Positions 1 through 10,439 of a stretch of 64,000 bases of DNA are shown here, in pieces (within the stretch, counting starts at the first letter, position 1; the number at the start of each line of letters is the position of its first letter). The notes under the pieces were generated by a model, which was not told the origin of the DNA, did no database searches, and saw nothing but the letters and a program-made list of their open reading frames with translations. The position numbers and the translations under genes are program-made. Source of the DNA: Gnetum montanum (taxonomy: Eukaryota; Streptophyta; Gnetopsida; Gnetales; Gnetaceae); assembly GCA_015680685.1 (NCBI GenBank), contig MNCI01020374.1, forward strand, positions 146,317 to 210,316, given 5' to 3'.

Positions 1-369
1 AAATGTTTTTGCAAAATTTTATTTGTTACAAGTAAGTATTATAAGGACTGCGTAGACTAGGCAGTTGAACAAAATAGGAAATTTTCAACAACTCACAGTA
101 CTTGGCAAAGTTGGCTGAATCTCTTTAAAGTAAGTCATTTGTAGTTTACACGCAACGAAATCGTTACATTTCTCACAACCGCACGCCGCAACAACACACA
201 CACATACTCACATTAACTACTGAGTTTATTTGGAGGTATCTGGGCCTTAGTGTTGCCAAAGACCAACAGGCACCTAAATCCTGTTCGAGGACACTCGTTG
301 GCGGTCGCGTCCCAAACGGTCGCCAACAGTAACTTGTAACCTGTAAGGGAAAATTTAATGTAAAATGAT
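1..369. other. Unassigned left edge, probably interior of element W
   Basis: No coding motif, RNA gene or LTR terminus is seen here. It lies on the 3' side of element W in W's own minus-strand orientation, just beyond the minisatellite. In the related element Z the comparable place (after the minisatellite, towards the PPT) is also noncoding, so this is probably the spacer before W's 3' LTR. That LTR would lie outside the window. Confidence 0.4.
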
Positions 370-712
370 GAGAGTTCGTAAGTCTGTAACTTGTTGGCTC
401 TAGTTTAAAGCCATTTCGGGCTTGGTGCATCAGTTTAAAGTCTTGATGGACCATTGCATCTATTGTTAAAGAAAGGATTACCAATTTTATGCCATGGTGG
501 GCCAAAGGTAGTAACGTTTTCAAAATGTTTTAAATGGAACCAGCCATTTCTGACCATGGCTAGTTTAATGTCATTGCGGATGTTTGTTAGCAATTTTAAC
601 GTCATACCAGACATTTTGTAGTTTAACGTCATTTCAAACATTTTGTAGTTTAACGTTATTTCAGACATTTTGTAGTTTTAATTCTATTTATTGAGTTGCT
701 TTTTGATCCTTT
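370..712. repeat. 27-bp minisatellite of element W
   Basis: Four to five close copies of a unit of about 27 bp (TAGTTTAACGTCATTTCAGA followed by CATTTTG) run from about 562 to 690. More degenerate copies with the same core (AGTTTAAAGTC, AGTTTAATGTC) begin near 398. A minisatellite with the same core occurs inside element Z at 62291-62600, where it follows integrase. Here it directly follows the end of the protease-side reading frame. This suggests W has lost the RT to integrase section in between. Confidence 0.8.
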
Positions 713-1690
713 GTAGTTTAACATGTGGGGTTGGACATGTGGGTAGGATTTTATATTGACCTTCCCCTTCATCAGTGATATCAAAGGGTAGTTCTAACCA
801 AGAGAAATTAGTAGGAATGGCTCCTATGTCTGCATCTTCTTGTGTTTCTTCAGTGCTAGTCGGATTGTGAGTCAATGTTAAGTTCATGTTTTGATGTATG
901 TTCACGGTTTCTTGTTTAGGCTTAACGAACTCAATTTCTAACCCTTGACCTACCTCAAGGTATGAGGAAGTGATCGATGCTATTGTATCCGCATGTATGA
1001 TGATCTCACGACCCTCGTAAGGTAGGTGGATCTCTTGATGGATTGGTGAAGATACGGCTTTAAGTTGAGCTAGCCAAGGACATCCTAGGATCAGATTAAA
1101 CCCTGGCATTTCATCAACCACTATGAATTTAGCTGATGTAGGGAATTGGTTACCAGCTATGAAATCTAAGGCAACCATGCCTTTCACTCCCACATGGGAA
1201 CCACTAAAGGATCTCAAGAAAGAGGTTGTCATGGGCTATACTTGTTCAGTGAGTCCCAATTTTTCGATGATGGAAAAAGGTATTACATTTTTGCCGCACC
1301 ATCATCGACATGCACCCTACGTATTTTGAAATGATCAACCTATATTGTTATGAACATAAGGGTCATGGTGATTTCCCCTATTTTCTCATCTAGCTTAATG
1401 TCCTTAACGTGGAACTTTAGGGATGTGGTCTTTGATTCCTGAAGTTGTGGGGATAATACTGTATAAATGGATGGTTCATTTGCAGAAAGATCCTCACTAA
1501 CAGGAATTGAAGTTAGCATCCGTACGAGAGCCTCTCGATGTACTGGTGAAGTCATTACTAGGTCAAACCAACTTAAAGAAGTATTCTTTTGTTTTAAGGC
1601 TTGTGTGACCTGGGTCAACGCATTTGCTAGGTCTTTACCATTTGGGACATTCTTATCCGTAGAGATTTGGTCCATTTGACCTAGCATTCA
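684..1690 (-). pseudogene. Retropepsin (protease) region of element W, broken
   Basis: Minus-strand remnant of a Ty3/gypsy aspartic protease. Reading from about 1330 down, the frame shows an active-site-like VDDGAAKNV followed by a KLGLTEQ segment. After a frame break it continues as an open 182-codon stretch to 684 with FNLILGCPWL, the form taken by the family's LLGRPW motif, and SPIHQEIHLP, matching the usual STLHQ-KF stretch. The segment 1340-1690 holds the upstream linker (KFHVKDIKLDEK). In life the enzyme would cleave the Gag-Pol polyprotein in the particle. The reading frame ends in the minisatellite rather than in RT, so the element is internally deleted as well as frameshifted. Confidence 0.8.
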
Positions 1691-2464
1691 TATTTCTTGT
1701 GGAGGGGTTTTTACGTTAGTAGCTAAGGATGCTGGGTTTGGGATATGACTCATGACATCATCTTTGCTTTGGTGACTTGTACTAGGCTCATTAATGGACG
1801 AACTCATGGGAATGGCACTTAGCGGTGTAGGCTTTGGCCATCCTAATTCTTGTCCATGATTTTCTCTCTCCATGCACTCTCTTTTTTCTCTTTCTAGGCA
1901 CTCTCTTATTAGCCTATCAGCAAGACATTCTCGCAAAGGTCATCAAGAAGTGAAGGCAGGTTGTGCGCCAAGGTGTTTTGGCACCCAGACCATAAAGGGA
2001 ATGGGTCGATTTTTAGATGATATGTTTGTTGTGGTGGAAACCGAAGGAGGTATGCGGATGATGCATGATTTTGATGGTGTGGGGGATGTGTGCATGGTGA
2101 AAGGGGTTTGAGGATATGTTGGGGTAGGTGTGTTTTCTGAATGCCCACGAATCACGAAAGGTTTTTGAGGAACGTCTTGTCTATCTTCCACATGGATAAT
2201 ATTAATCACATATGGTGCATCATTGGTATCAGTATTGAGAGGATCCTTGTAGACCCCCATGGATTGGTTTTGGGGTCTTACCGGGTTTGTCTCGTCGAAC
2301 ACCACTTCACCCCTATCAATCATGTGTTGTATGTCTTGTTTCAACATAAAGCAGTAATCAGTCCCATGACTACACCGTTGGTGATATTCAAAAAACCTAT
2401 CCAACCTAAAGCCTTTTGGAATGGGAGGTTTATTGGCTATTGCTAAGGCTAGATTTTTGGCCAA
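1691..2464 (-). pseudogene. Gag C-terminal / zinc-knuckle-like region of element W
   Basis: The open stretch 1943-2464 on the minus strand begins with a lysine-rich segment and the motif YHQRCSHGTDYC, followed by LKQDIQHMIDRGEV. This matches the C-x-H-x-GH-x-C then LK-x-EI-x-LI-x-G pattern that ends Gag in Tat-type elements. The nucleocapsid knuckle normally binds genomic RNA. Downstream (1691-1936) the sequence is arginine/glutamate-rich (repeated RECLE) and then serine/proline-rich. It continues from the gag core at 2465 with one frame change. Confidence 0.7.
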
Positions 2465-3340
2465 TTAGCAAAAGCGATCATGTCTTTGCGAGGCCGTAGG
2501 AGACAATTTTTTGTGTTGAATTAGCCCAGCCTTTAGAAGTTGATCAAGTAGTTGTGAAGGCTTCATGGGCAATGGTGTGTATTGAGTAGGGTCTTTCCTT
2601 TTGAAGGTATGGGTATGACCTGTGTTGTTGTTTCTGTTTGAAGAATTTTCAGGTGTAGGAGTGGGTGTGGTTCTTTCATAGTTGTTTGGGACAACGGGTT
2701 GTTTTCCCTTTTGTCCTAGGTTACTAGGTCGGGCTATTTTAGCCACTGCTGCTACCATTGTTTTGGATTTATCTTTCTTTGTGTGTTGGCTCCTAAAGGT
2801 TGAGTAGGCTGGGTCATTACTTGTTTGTGCATCCTCTTCTATGTCTTTAATTTGTACAAATGCCTGACTCAAAGTATAGCATTTTAGATAATAAAGATTT
2901 GATTTAATGAAGTCATTTGCAGTTGCCTTAAGGATGGTAAGCAGATATGTTTTAGGAATAGGTTCGTGAAGTTCATTCAGGGTGGCGCTCCATCTTTGGA
3001 TAAACTTCTGTGCTGGCTCTAAATGTGCTTGTTTAACTTGAATCAAGCTATCTAAGGTGGCTTTAGGTTTTAGATTGTATTTGAAACGAGTGACAAATTC
3101 ATGCAAAAAATCCTTCAAAGAAGATATAGAGCTACAGGGTAAGGCTCGGTATTAGTCTAAGGCTCTTCCTACTAAGGACATAGCAAATACATGCAGAATT
3201 ACATGGGGCCATGCCTGAAGCAAAAGACTTTCGATTCAGAATGTCACTAGGTGGGCATTTGGGTCTCCTTCTCCATTGTACTTGGTCAACTGAGGTAATG
3301 AGACTCCTTTTGGCAAGGTTAAGGTAGAAATCTAGTACTT
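2465..3340 (-). pseudogene. Gag core of element W
   Basis: Retrotransposon gag domain on the minus strand. From about 3300 the conceptual sequence runs as YNGEGDPNAHLVTF, then LLLQAWPHVILHVFAMSL, then after a stop ALPCSSISSLKDFLHEFVTRF and the QKFIQRWSAT block. These are the ordered landmarks of the plant Ty3/gypsy gag core (a K-Y-G-x-DP-HL motif, a W-Y region, and a RW motif). At least one frameshift lies near 3130 between the two open pieces. The protein would have formed the capsid of the virus-like particle. Its neighbours are the N-terminal gag piece upstream and the zinc-knuckle-like piece downstream, all in the same direction. Confidence 0.8.
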
Positions 3341-4484
3341 TGACTTCCTCATTATTCAAAGTTTTAAGGTGTTTTAAGTCCTCTGCCAAGGAGTGCATCA
3401 TTTTTTGTGTGTCTGCCCATTCTTGGACGGTAGGCAGACTAGCAGTTTGGGTTGATGGTAATTGATAATAACTCGATTGTGGCATCATTTGTGAAAAAAG
3501 AGTTTGTTGGATTATTGTTTGTTGTGGCGAGACAACATTCAGGGCTGAGATTATGGGATGTGGTACACTATAATGAGTAGACAGGTTTTGCGGAACAGCT
3601 GGTGGGACCCACTACCCAGTTGCGGGCTGTGAAGTGATCATTGGTGTTTGTTGGATTTGCACTTGAGGTACATAATGGATGGATGTGAAAGCAGGTATGA
3701 CCGATGGCATTCCAATCACTTGAGGTCGAGAAGTCATTCCTGCATTAGTCTGTTGGGATTGTGTTTGCAATGGTATGATGGAAGTAGATGCGTTACTTTG
3801 AATGTTGGACTTGGAGAAGATGGGGATGGAAATGGCTACTTCTCGTAAGGAAGCTAGTGGTGGAAATATTGTTTCTTCTAGGAACGGTTGAAATAATGGG
3901 TTTGTATGGGCATGGGGGCTAATGGTATGGTATGATTCTCCATGTTCAGATTGGGCTAAAAAGTCATCTTCTTCATCTTGAGGCTCTATGGGAGGTAGCT
4001 ATAAGGATTGACTTCTAGCCATGAGAATTTTGGATATGAGTCTATGATGGTGTTCAGAGAGTAGGATTATGTCAAATGCTGAAGGGATGAACTCACGACC
4101 TCCCTTGTGGATAAGTTCATAGTCTTGTTTTGCATCCCTTTCCATACGGTCAATAGGTAGGTTGGCTTGAATTTTGACACATATGAAGTTGTACTGTTCG
4201 GGTGTAAGAGTGGCATAGGTAGGATCTTTGCCCTGTATCCTAAGCGACTGGCATGTAGGGCCTTGAGGGTTTACTTGTTCAATGATAGTTATGGGTTCTG
4301 TAGCAATCACAGGGTTCAAAGTTTTAGCGATTGGTAGTGTTATTGGGTTGATTTGAAAGAATTCCATGACGAATGTGAGCAGACTGGGGTGGATGAATGG
4401 GATTGGATTGTAAGTAGTTGCACCATGACTGGTGTGACACAAACACAACATGGCCAAACCGATCAAACACAGCGTGCGTGACAA
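3341..4484 (-). pseudogene. Gag N-terminal region of element W, low conservation
   Basis: The stretch between the primer site and the gag core. The open part 3999-4484 (161 codons) has a TPEQYNFICVKIQANLPIDR segment and a basic-acidic helix, but no domain I can name. The part 3341-3990 is Gln/Pro/Val-rich when read on the minus strand and interrupted by stops. The first 25 residues of the open part are hydrophobic. This probably reflects the frame running on into untranslated leader, not a signal peptide. Assignment to gag rests only on position and direction. Confidence 0.5.
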
Positions 4485-4628
4485 AGAGCAAGCTTAGTGT
4501 GACCAACAGACAAGCTCAGTGTGACCAAGAGGACAAGCTCAGCATAACCAATAGAGATAGGAGACACACAGGATAATATGAAATTTTTTTGATAGAGGCG
4601 TTTTATCAAACAACAAGTGAGTTGACCC

Positions 4629-4647
4629 TCCTTCTAGCGCCAAAAAC
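4629..4647 (-). promoter_or_regulatory. Primer-binding site of element W
   Basis: On the minus strand the LTR ends ...CACTACA and is followed directly by GTTTTTGGCGCTAGAAGGA. A TGGCGC-containing tract just inside the 5' LTR is the usual position and style of a tRNA primer site in Tat-type Ty3/gypsy elements. I do not assign the tRNA. Confidence 0.6.
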
Positions 4648-5271
4648 TGTAGTGACCTAAATCATCGGTGTAAGGCTGGAAGGGAAACAAACACCGAGAG
4701 ATTGTTGGGCAGACATAGTTGACCCTGCCTTTGCTCGAGGGCAAGCTAGAAAAGTAAACAAAGGCAGAGTGCCTTGGATGGTTTGCACGCAAATCAACCA
4801 AGGACTTCCCTGAGCATAAGCTACGGCTAGCGTTGGGGTTATCGTAAACGATGTCTTAAAATGTGTAAATGTGCGTAAAATGTAAACATGAGCCATGAGA
4901 TGTAAGACGTAAATGTAAACATAAGGCGTAAACAAGACGTAAACTAAATTGAATGTGTAAACTGAATGTAAACTGAATGTAAGTAGAAATGTAAACAGAA
5001 TGTAAAACAAAAAATGGAAATAATGTTTGGTTGGCAAAATGGAAATAATGTATCGCTTAGAAAAGATGTGCACCGGTCAAAGCGTAGCTGCGTGTAGATG
5101 GCAGGTTGAATGCCTAACCCTGGGGTGATGTAATGTGATGATGTGATGAATGTGAGAAATGCTTGGATGCCAACAATTAGGTGTGCTGAGTGCCCAAGGA
5201 TTGCAGGTTCTGTACTTTCTCAGAATTGCCGATGTCTCTAATTGCCCCTTGGTTTATGTGAACTGACAGGG

Positions 5272-5280
5272 TATTTATAA
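5272..5280 (-). promoter_or_regulatory. TATA box in LTR of W
   Basis: Minus-strand TTATAAATA within GCCTTATAAATACCC. An equivalent CTATAAATACCCC lies at the corresponding place in the LTR of Z (59629-59637), which supports a functional core promoter in the ancestor. Confidence 0.55.
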
Positions 5281-5609
5281 GGCTGGGCCAAACTCAGGCA
5301 CGAAATTCAAGAATGGAATTAATGGCTGGGAGATGAGAAGAAAGCGGATCTAGTGACATGTGTCTAATGGATAGTTGTGCTCGGGTTGGATGAGTGCTGG
5401 TGAGAGTTGGATGTGTGTCGGATAGTTGTGCACAAGTTGGATGTGTATCGGCAAGCTATGTTCTTGACCAGGTACATCGCATTTTACAATTTATGGGTTA
5501 TTCAAGGCCATGAAAGTATATTTAATTTAGACACGAGGGCATGACTATCCCACGAATGAAGATTTACAATGAAATGTACAAGGGAAATTTGACCTATCTT
5601 GCTTGAAAC

Positions 5610-5815
5610 TTCTTTGTCCTTGAGTTTTTTGGACTTTTCTAGGAGTTGTTGATGCTGATAATTTTCTGGACTTTTCTGGAAGTTGTTGATGTTGAGAATT
5701 TTCTGCCATTTTCTGGAATTTTCTAGAAGTTGCTGATGCTGAAAATTCTCTGCCATTTTCTCGAATTTTCTGGAATTTTTTAGAATTTTTTGAAATTTTT
5801 TGGAAGTTGATCACG
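5610..5815. repeat. Degenerate tandem repeat in LTR of W
   Basis: Three to four imperfect copies, each of about 50-60 bp, of a unit containing TTTTCTGGAATTTTCTAGAA and GTTGTTGATGCTGA. The last copies shrink to runs of TTTTTTGGAATTTTT. It sits in the upstream (U3) half of the minus-strand LTR. Confidence 0.7.
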
Positions 5816-6319
5816 CTGGACTCACGCTGCCAGTGTGATCTGGGCGTCAATGACAAAAATGAGCATTTTTGGAGTTGAAATATAAAGTTCTGGAGGCTAA
5901 AACTTGGAGAAATCATTAATGGATCTTGAGGGTGACTTGTCCCTTCAAAATCAGACCATTTTGATGCTATTTTGATGTTGTTTTGAGGCTCTAAAAGTTG
6001 GTCACGCTGTGGTCACGCCCAACATGACTTCCCAACATGACCTGCAGAAATTGTGTAGTTTGGCTTGAAATTTGGACTCCTGAATGCTGAGACTTGGAGT
6101 GGACATCAACGGCTCTTGAAGATGGCTTGCACCCTCAATTTTGGATCACTTTTTATTTGATTTTGAAACTGTTGGAGTTGCTCATGCTGAGGGCAAGCTA
6201 GCTTGATAGTGTGATCAAGTTGGCTTGAGCAAGGTGGGGTGAACTCAATGCCTTAGCCAAATTTTTTCCTTCTGAATGCTCAAAAGGGCTTGTGCTAAGC
6301 CGAAATTAGTGGTGTTTCA

Positions 6320-7260
6320 CATAGGATCCATCACTTTCATGTCTAATGGGAAGTCTTCTATTATTGTTATTGTTGACTACTATACTAAATGGATTGAAGC
6401 TATAGCTTTTCTTGGTTTTACTTCCACTACTATACCTCAATTTTTTAAGGAATAGGTGGTAAATAGGTTTGTTGTGCCTAGGGCACTAGTTTTTGAGAAT
6501 GAAATCCATTTCATAGGTTCTACCTTTTATAAGTTAATGCAATGCTTGGGGGTAGAACATAAACTTACAACACTTTACCATCCTAAAGTCAATGGTTAAG
6601 CTAAAGTAACCAATAGGGAGATCACTAGAATCTTAGCAAGAAACATTAGTAGATATTAAAAGACTAAAGTACCAAGCTCAATGATGCTTAATGAACATAT
6701 TTCTCAACATGGAAACTTCTTATAGGCTACTTTTTCTATGAGTTAGTATATGGAAAGTTAGCTAAACTTCCAATTCAAACTAGAATCCATCACTCAATAC
6801 CACATAGGAGCTTGATCTAGACATTAACTTGGCATTAAAAGAGAGATTGATGATACTGAACGCATATGATAAATAAAGTGTACAAGGCATACAACAAGCA
6901 ATGACATGATGCCTAGATATTAAAAGTTGATTTTAAACTAAGAGATAAGCTTATCTTTAGAATCCCATGCATGTGCCTTAACAAACTAAGTTCTTGATAT
7001 TATGGAAAGAACCATACATTGTATACTCAACTTTTTCTTTTAGGGTTATGATAATTTACCATCTAACAAGCCCTTAAAAGAACATGTAGTTAACATCTAA
7101 CAACTAAAAATTTTTACAGACTTCCAAGTAAGCAACCACAACCACAAAACCTTGACCCAAGGACAAGCTCATTTCATTTTTCACATCTCCTCTTTTCAAT
7201 TGATTCATTGAGAAGAAGCCCACCTACCATAATCTCTTAAAGCAGATGAATTTTTTTTTC
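6320..7260 (+). pseudogene. Integrase core and C-terminus of an A/B/C-type element, truncated
   Basis: Plus-strand fragment beginning in the integrase core (IGSITFMSNGK; in B this reads LGSITPISNGK). It continues through the second catalytic region (a GIEVEH-like EHKLTT) and VNG*AKVTNREITRI. The catalytic Glu after NGQA is Lys here. The tail has HKAYNKQ and a GDRVLF-like remnant, then the spacer seen after integrase in A, B and C. The upstream half of pol is missing: the LTR of W abuts the core. W appears to have inserted here, and the rest may lie left of the window. The right end near 7260 joins chromovirus RT. Confidence 0.8.
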
Positions 7261-8335
7261 TTTTTGTTGAATCAAATTACTATTAAGAATAATATCCTCT
7301 ACCTAGAATAGATGACTTAATTGGCCAACTTAGGAATGTAACTATATTTTTCAAAAATGATTTAAAGTATAAATATCATCAACTTAGAATTAAAGAAGAA
7401 GATGATTGGAAGACTACCTTAAGAATAAGATATGGGCACTATGAATTCCTTGTATTGACATTTGGATTAATGAATGCTCTTGTGGTATTCATGCATTTAA
7501 TGAATAGTATATTAAGGTTTTATTTGGATAAACTTATAATAGCATTTATTGATGACATTTTAATATATTCTAAAAGTAATAAAGAACATGTGCAATATTT
7601 GAGGAAAATATTACAACTCATGAGAGAAAACCAATTGTACATCTAATTATCTAAGTGCTCATTTTGACAAAATGTATGCACTTTCTTGGACACATAGTAT
7701 CAAAAGCAAGGATAATAATTAACCTAATGAAGACTCAAGTGATTTGGGATTGGCTAAGATCTAGTACTATAAAATAATTAAGGAGTTTCTTGGGGCTAGG
7801 AATTTATTATTGAAGGTTTGTTAACATCTCCTTTAACCAAGTCATTAAGGAAGGATCAATTATTCTAGTGGATGGAGAAGTATGAGAAAGAATTTTTAGA
7901 ATTAAAGAAACAACTCATATTAGCTTCTATTTTAATATCACCTACTCTAGGTAAACCATTAAATGTGTATACTAATACTTTAAGTGAGGAGTTATGATGC
8001 ATCCTCATGCAAGAAGAACATGTTATAACCTATACTTCTTAACAATTAAAAAACCATGAAGTTAAATATCTTGTGCATAATATGGATTTAGTAGCCATTA
8101 TTTTTGCACTAAAGGTATGGAGACATTTTTTATTTGGGGAAAAATAACTTTAAGGGTAGAGCATAAGAGTATGCAAGATCTTAAGAACTATCCACAATTA
8201 AATTTATGGTAAAGAAGATGGATTGAACTGCTTGTAGACTTTGACTTAATGTTAAGTATCATCCTAGAAAAGCAAATGTAATACCAGATATACTTAGAAG
8301 AAAGACTAGAAAGATAGATAACTTGGTTGTGTAAT
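7261..8335 (+). pseudogene. RT and RNase H of chromovirus Y1, 5'-truncated
   Basis: Reverse transcriptase remnant. Readable landmarks in order are a DDLIGQLRNVT-like helix, KYKYHQLRIKEEDDWKTTLR, YGHYEFLVLTFGLMNA (the usual HYEFLVMPFGLTNA), the active site FIDDILIYS at 7545-7571, then LGHIVS and the connection. RNase H follows from about 7860 with degraded family motifs and ends in the PDILRR-like segment near 8290. Stops and frameshifts are frequent. The piece lacks gag, protease and the first RT motifs. Motifs resemble Tekay/Del chromoviruses. The Y2 copy at 32723-35871 is its inverted relative. Confidence 0.85.
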
Positions 8336-9401
8336 TAATTATAATTAATGAGATTATCAAATAACAAAAGTTAGATGCTTGATGTCAAGAAAAGCTTTAG
8401 AAATTAAGTTAAATTTCTTTTCATTATTTACAAAAAAGGAGTAAAGGATAGCTTATGTTTTAAAGGTAGATTTTATATATCCAAATTTGTAAGTTAACAA
8501 ATATTGGAAGAGGCTCATACAAATAGCTAACAAATGCATCTTCAAGATTATAAAATATTGCAAATCTTAAGAAAATATTTTGGTGACCTAAGATGAAGTA
8601 AGATATAGACAAATTTGTTTCTAAATGCTTAATTTGTCAACAAGTTGGAACTAAACATTAGAAACAAAAAGGCCTACTTTAAGTTCATGATATACCTAAT
8701 GGAAGTAGGAAGTTATTATCATGGACTTCATTTTAGAACTACCAAGGGCTAGAAGGAAATATAATGTTATACTAATAGTGATGGATTTGTTAACAAAATT
8801 GTCTCATTTTATTTCTATCTATTCCATTGCAATAGCTAGGAATGTTTCTAAGTTATTTATTAAGAAGATTGTGAAATTACATGAGGTTCTAGCTAAAATA
8901 ATATCTAATAGGAATCCTAATTTTGTCTCAAGATTTTGGCAAGTATTTTAAGTAGATCCAAGTACTAAATTAAATATAACTTTTACTTATCATCCTCAAA
9001 CATATGGACAAACAAAGAAAGGAAATCAAATCTTAGAAGACATGCTCTAGGCTTGTAAACTTTAATATAAGGAGAAGTGGGGGGAAATGTTGTCTTTACA
9101 AGAACTAGCATATAATAAAAGTTATTAAGAAAGTATCAATGCTTTTCCTTATGAGATACTTTATGTTTTTCCATGTCAATAATCTATTTGTTAGACCACA
9201 ATGAAGGATAGAATGTGGCTAAGTATGGACTTTATTGATCAAATCACATAGCATGTTGACATACTTCAAGCATATATTAAGACTAATTAGGATAGATACA
9301 CTAAGTAAGCTAACTTCAAAAGAATACCTCTTGAATTTCAAGTTGGTGATTGTGTTCTTTAGAAAGTATCTCTCATTAAAGGACTAATAATATTTGGGTA
9401 G
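8336..9401 (+). pseudogene. Integrase N-terminal and core of chromovirus Y1
   Basis: Shows the zinc-binding end (SKCLICQQVGTKH near 8620), then GLL-VHDIPN and an open 76-codon stretch from 8721 (MDFILELPRARRKYNVILIV, LTKLSHF). This is the core with its first catalytic Asp region (MDFI) and a SNRNPNF segment where SDRDPRF is usual. Tail motifs run to GDCVL*KVSLIKGL at 9395. The gene then breaks off at insertion I1 and resumes at 15750. Reading across the insertion restores the usual order ...VSPIKG-x-FG-x-GKLAPRYIGPF. Confidence 0.85.
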
Positions 9402-10439
9402 TGTTGGTGAAAACTTTAGATTATCACTTTTTTCTTATATCTTTCCTAGTAACAAGAAACTAATGGTGGGAAGAGCTCTACTTAACACCAACATTTATCT
9501 TCTCCTTGCAATGAAAATCACAAGGCTGAGAGCTCTTTCAAAATTCAAGTTTAGGTGTTTACTAATATCTAGAAACACCAAGGCCTAGATACCTCCAAAT
9601 AAACTTAGCAATTATAGAGAATTATGTGCTTTGGGCTAACATTTAGTATAAATAAATAATATTATGATTTGGGAGTTTAACAACTAATTGTACTTTTATG
9701 AACAGATTTAGCCTCTTTTTACTCTATTCAGTAAGTAGAGAAATTTCTTGCTATATTAGAGTTACTTAGTCTACACAATCTTGATCATGTGCTACCTATA
9801 CTAATCATCCTCGCATCTAATATTTAAGTGCAATTCGACAAATCTATTACTAGTCTTTCATAGAGAGAAAATTCTATGAGAAATACTAGAAATAGAGTAA
9901 GATTCAATGGATTTATAGAAATATAATAGTAAAATTACATAAAATATTAAACATTAACATAAGCTACTATTGACTTGAGTAAATACTTTGGAAACTAAAG
10001 TTGTTCAAATCAGTCAATAATACCAAAAACTACTAAACCCTTGACTTAAACAAGCAATTACAAAATTCCAAGAGATGAATTGTAAAGCACACTATGATCT
10101 TGACTACTAGCTAGGTAACTATATAAAGTAGAAAAATAAAAATGACTCACTAAATACAAGTAAATGAGTTGAATTAAATTTGAACTTTAAAATGTTGTTG
10201 TACAAAGATCTTCCAAGAGTTAATTCTTCCTAGTTTTTCCTTTTTCCTAGATGATCCTTAAACAAATCTACTCCTGGCTTTATATAGTAGCCTCAGGCAT
10301 TTACAATCATTACAATAGTTTAAAGCTATAAATGCCTCATGTTTTTTTTTGTATAGCTATAAACCGTTACATAACTATTCAATATTTAGACAAATTCTTC
10401 TCATTTTCTAAATTTGGAATTCCTCTATTGATAATGGTT

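Larger units (their letters stand above)
4648..6319 (-). mobile_element. 5' LTR of Tat-like element W
   Basis: Long terminal repeat of about 1.67 kb in minus orientation, running from TGAAACACC (right, at 6319) to CACTACA (left, at 4648). The right edge is defined by the abrupt switch to an integrase reading frame of another element. The left edge is defined by the primer site. The LTR of element Z at 58950-60719 has matching ends (TGAAACACAACC at one side, a CTAACA end at the other) and shared interior phrases such as GTGCCTT-x-ATGGT and GAGAGRTTG. A minus-strand TATA box (TTATAAATA) lies at 5272-5280. The second LTR is outside the window. Confidence 0.75.

Noticed and set aside
370-712. Possible CRISPR-like array
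   Set aside because: Units are contiguous and degenerate with no unique spacers; a eukaryotic minisatellite inside a retrotransposon.
3999-4484. Hydrophobic N-terminus of a minus-strand open frame as a secreted protein
   Set aside because: The frame lies between primer site and gag of W; the hydrophobic start is likely translated leader and the frame shows no mature secreted domain.
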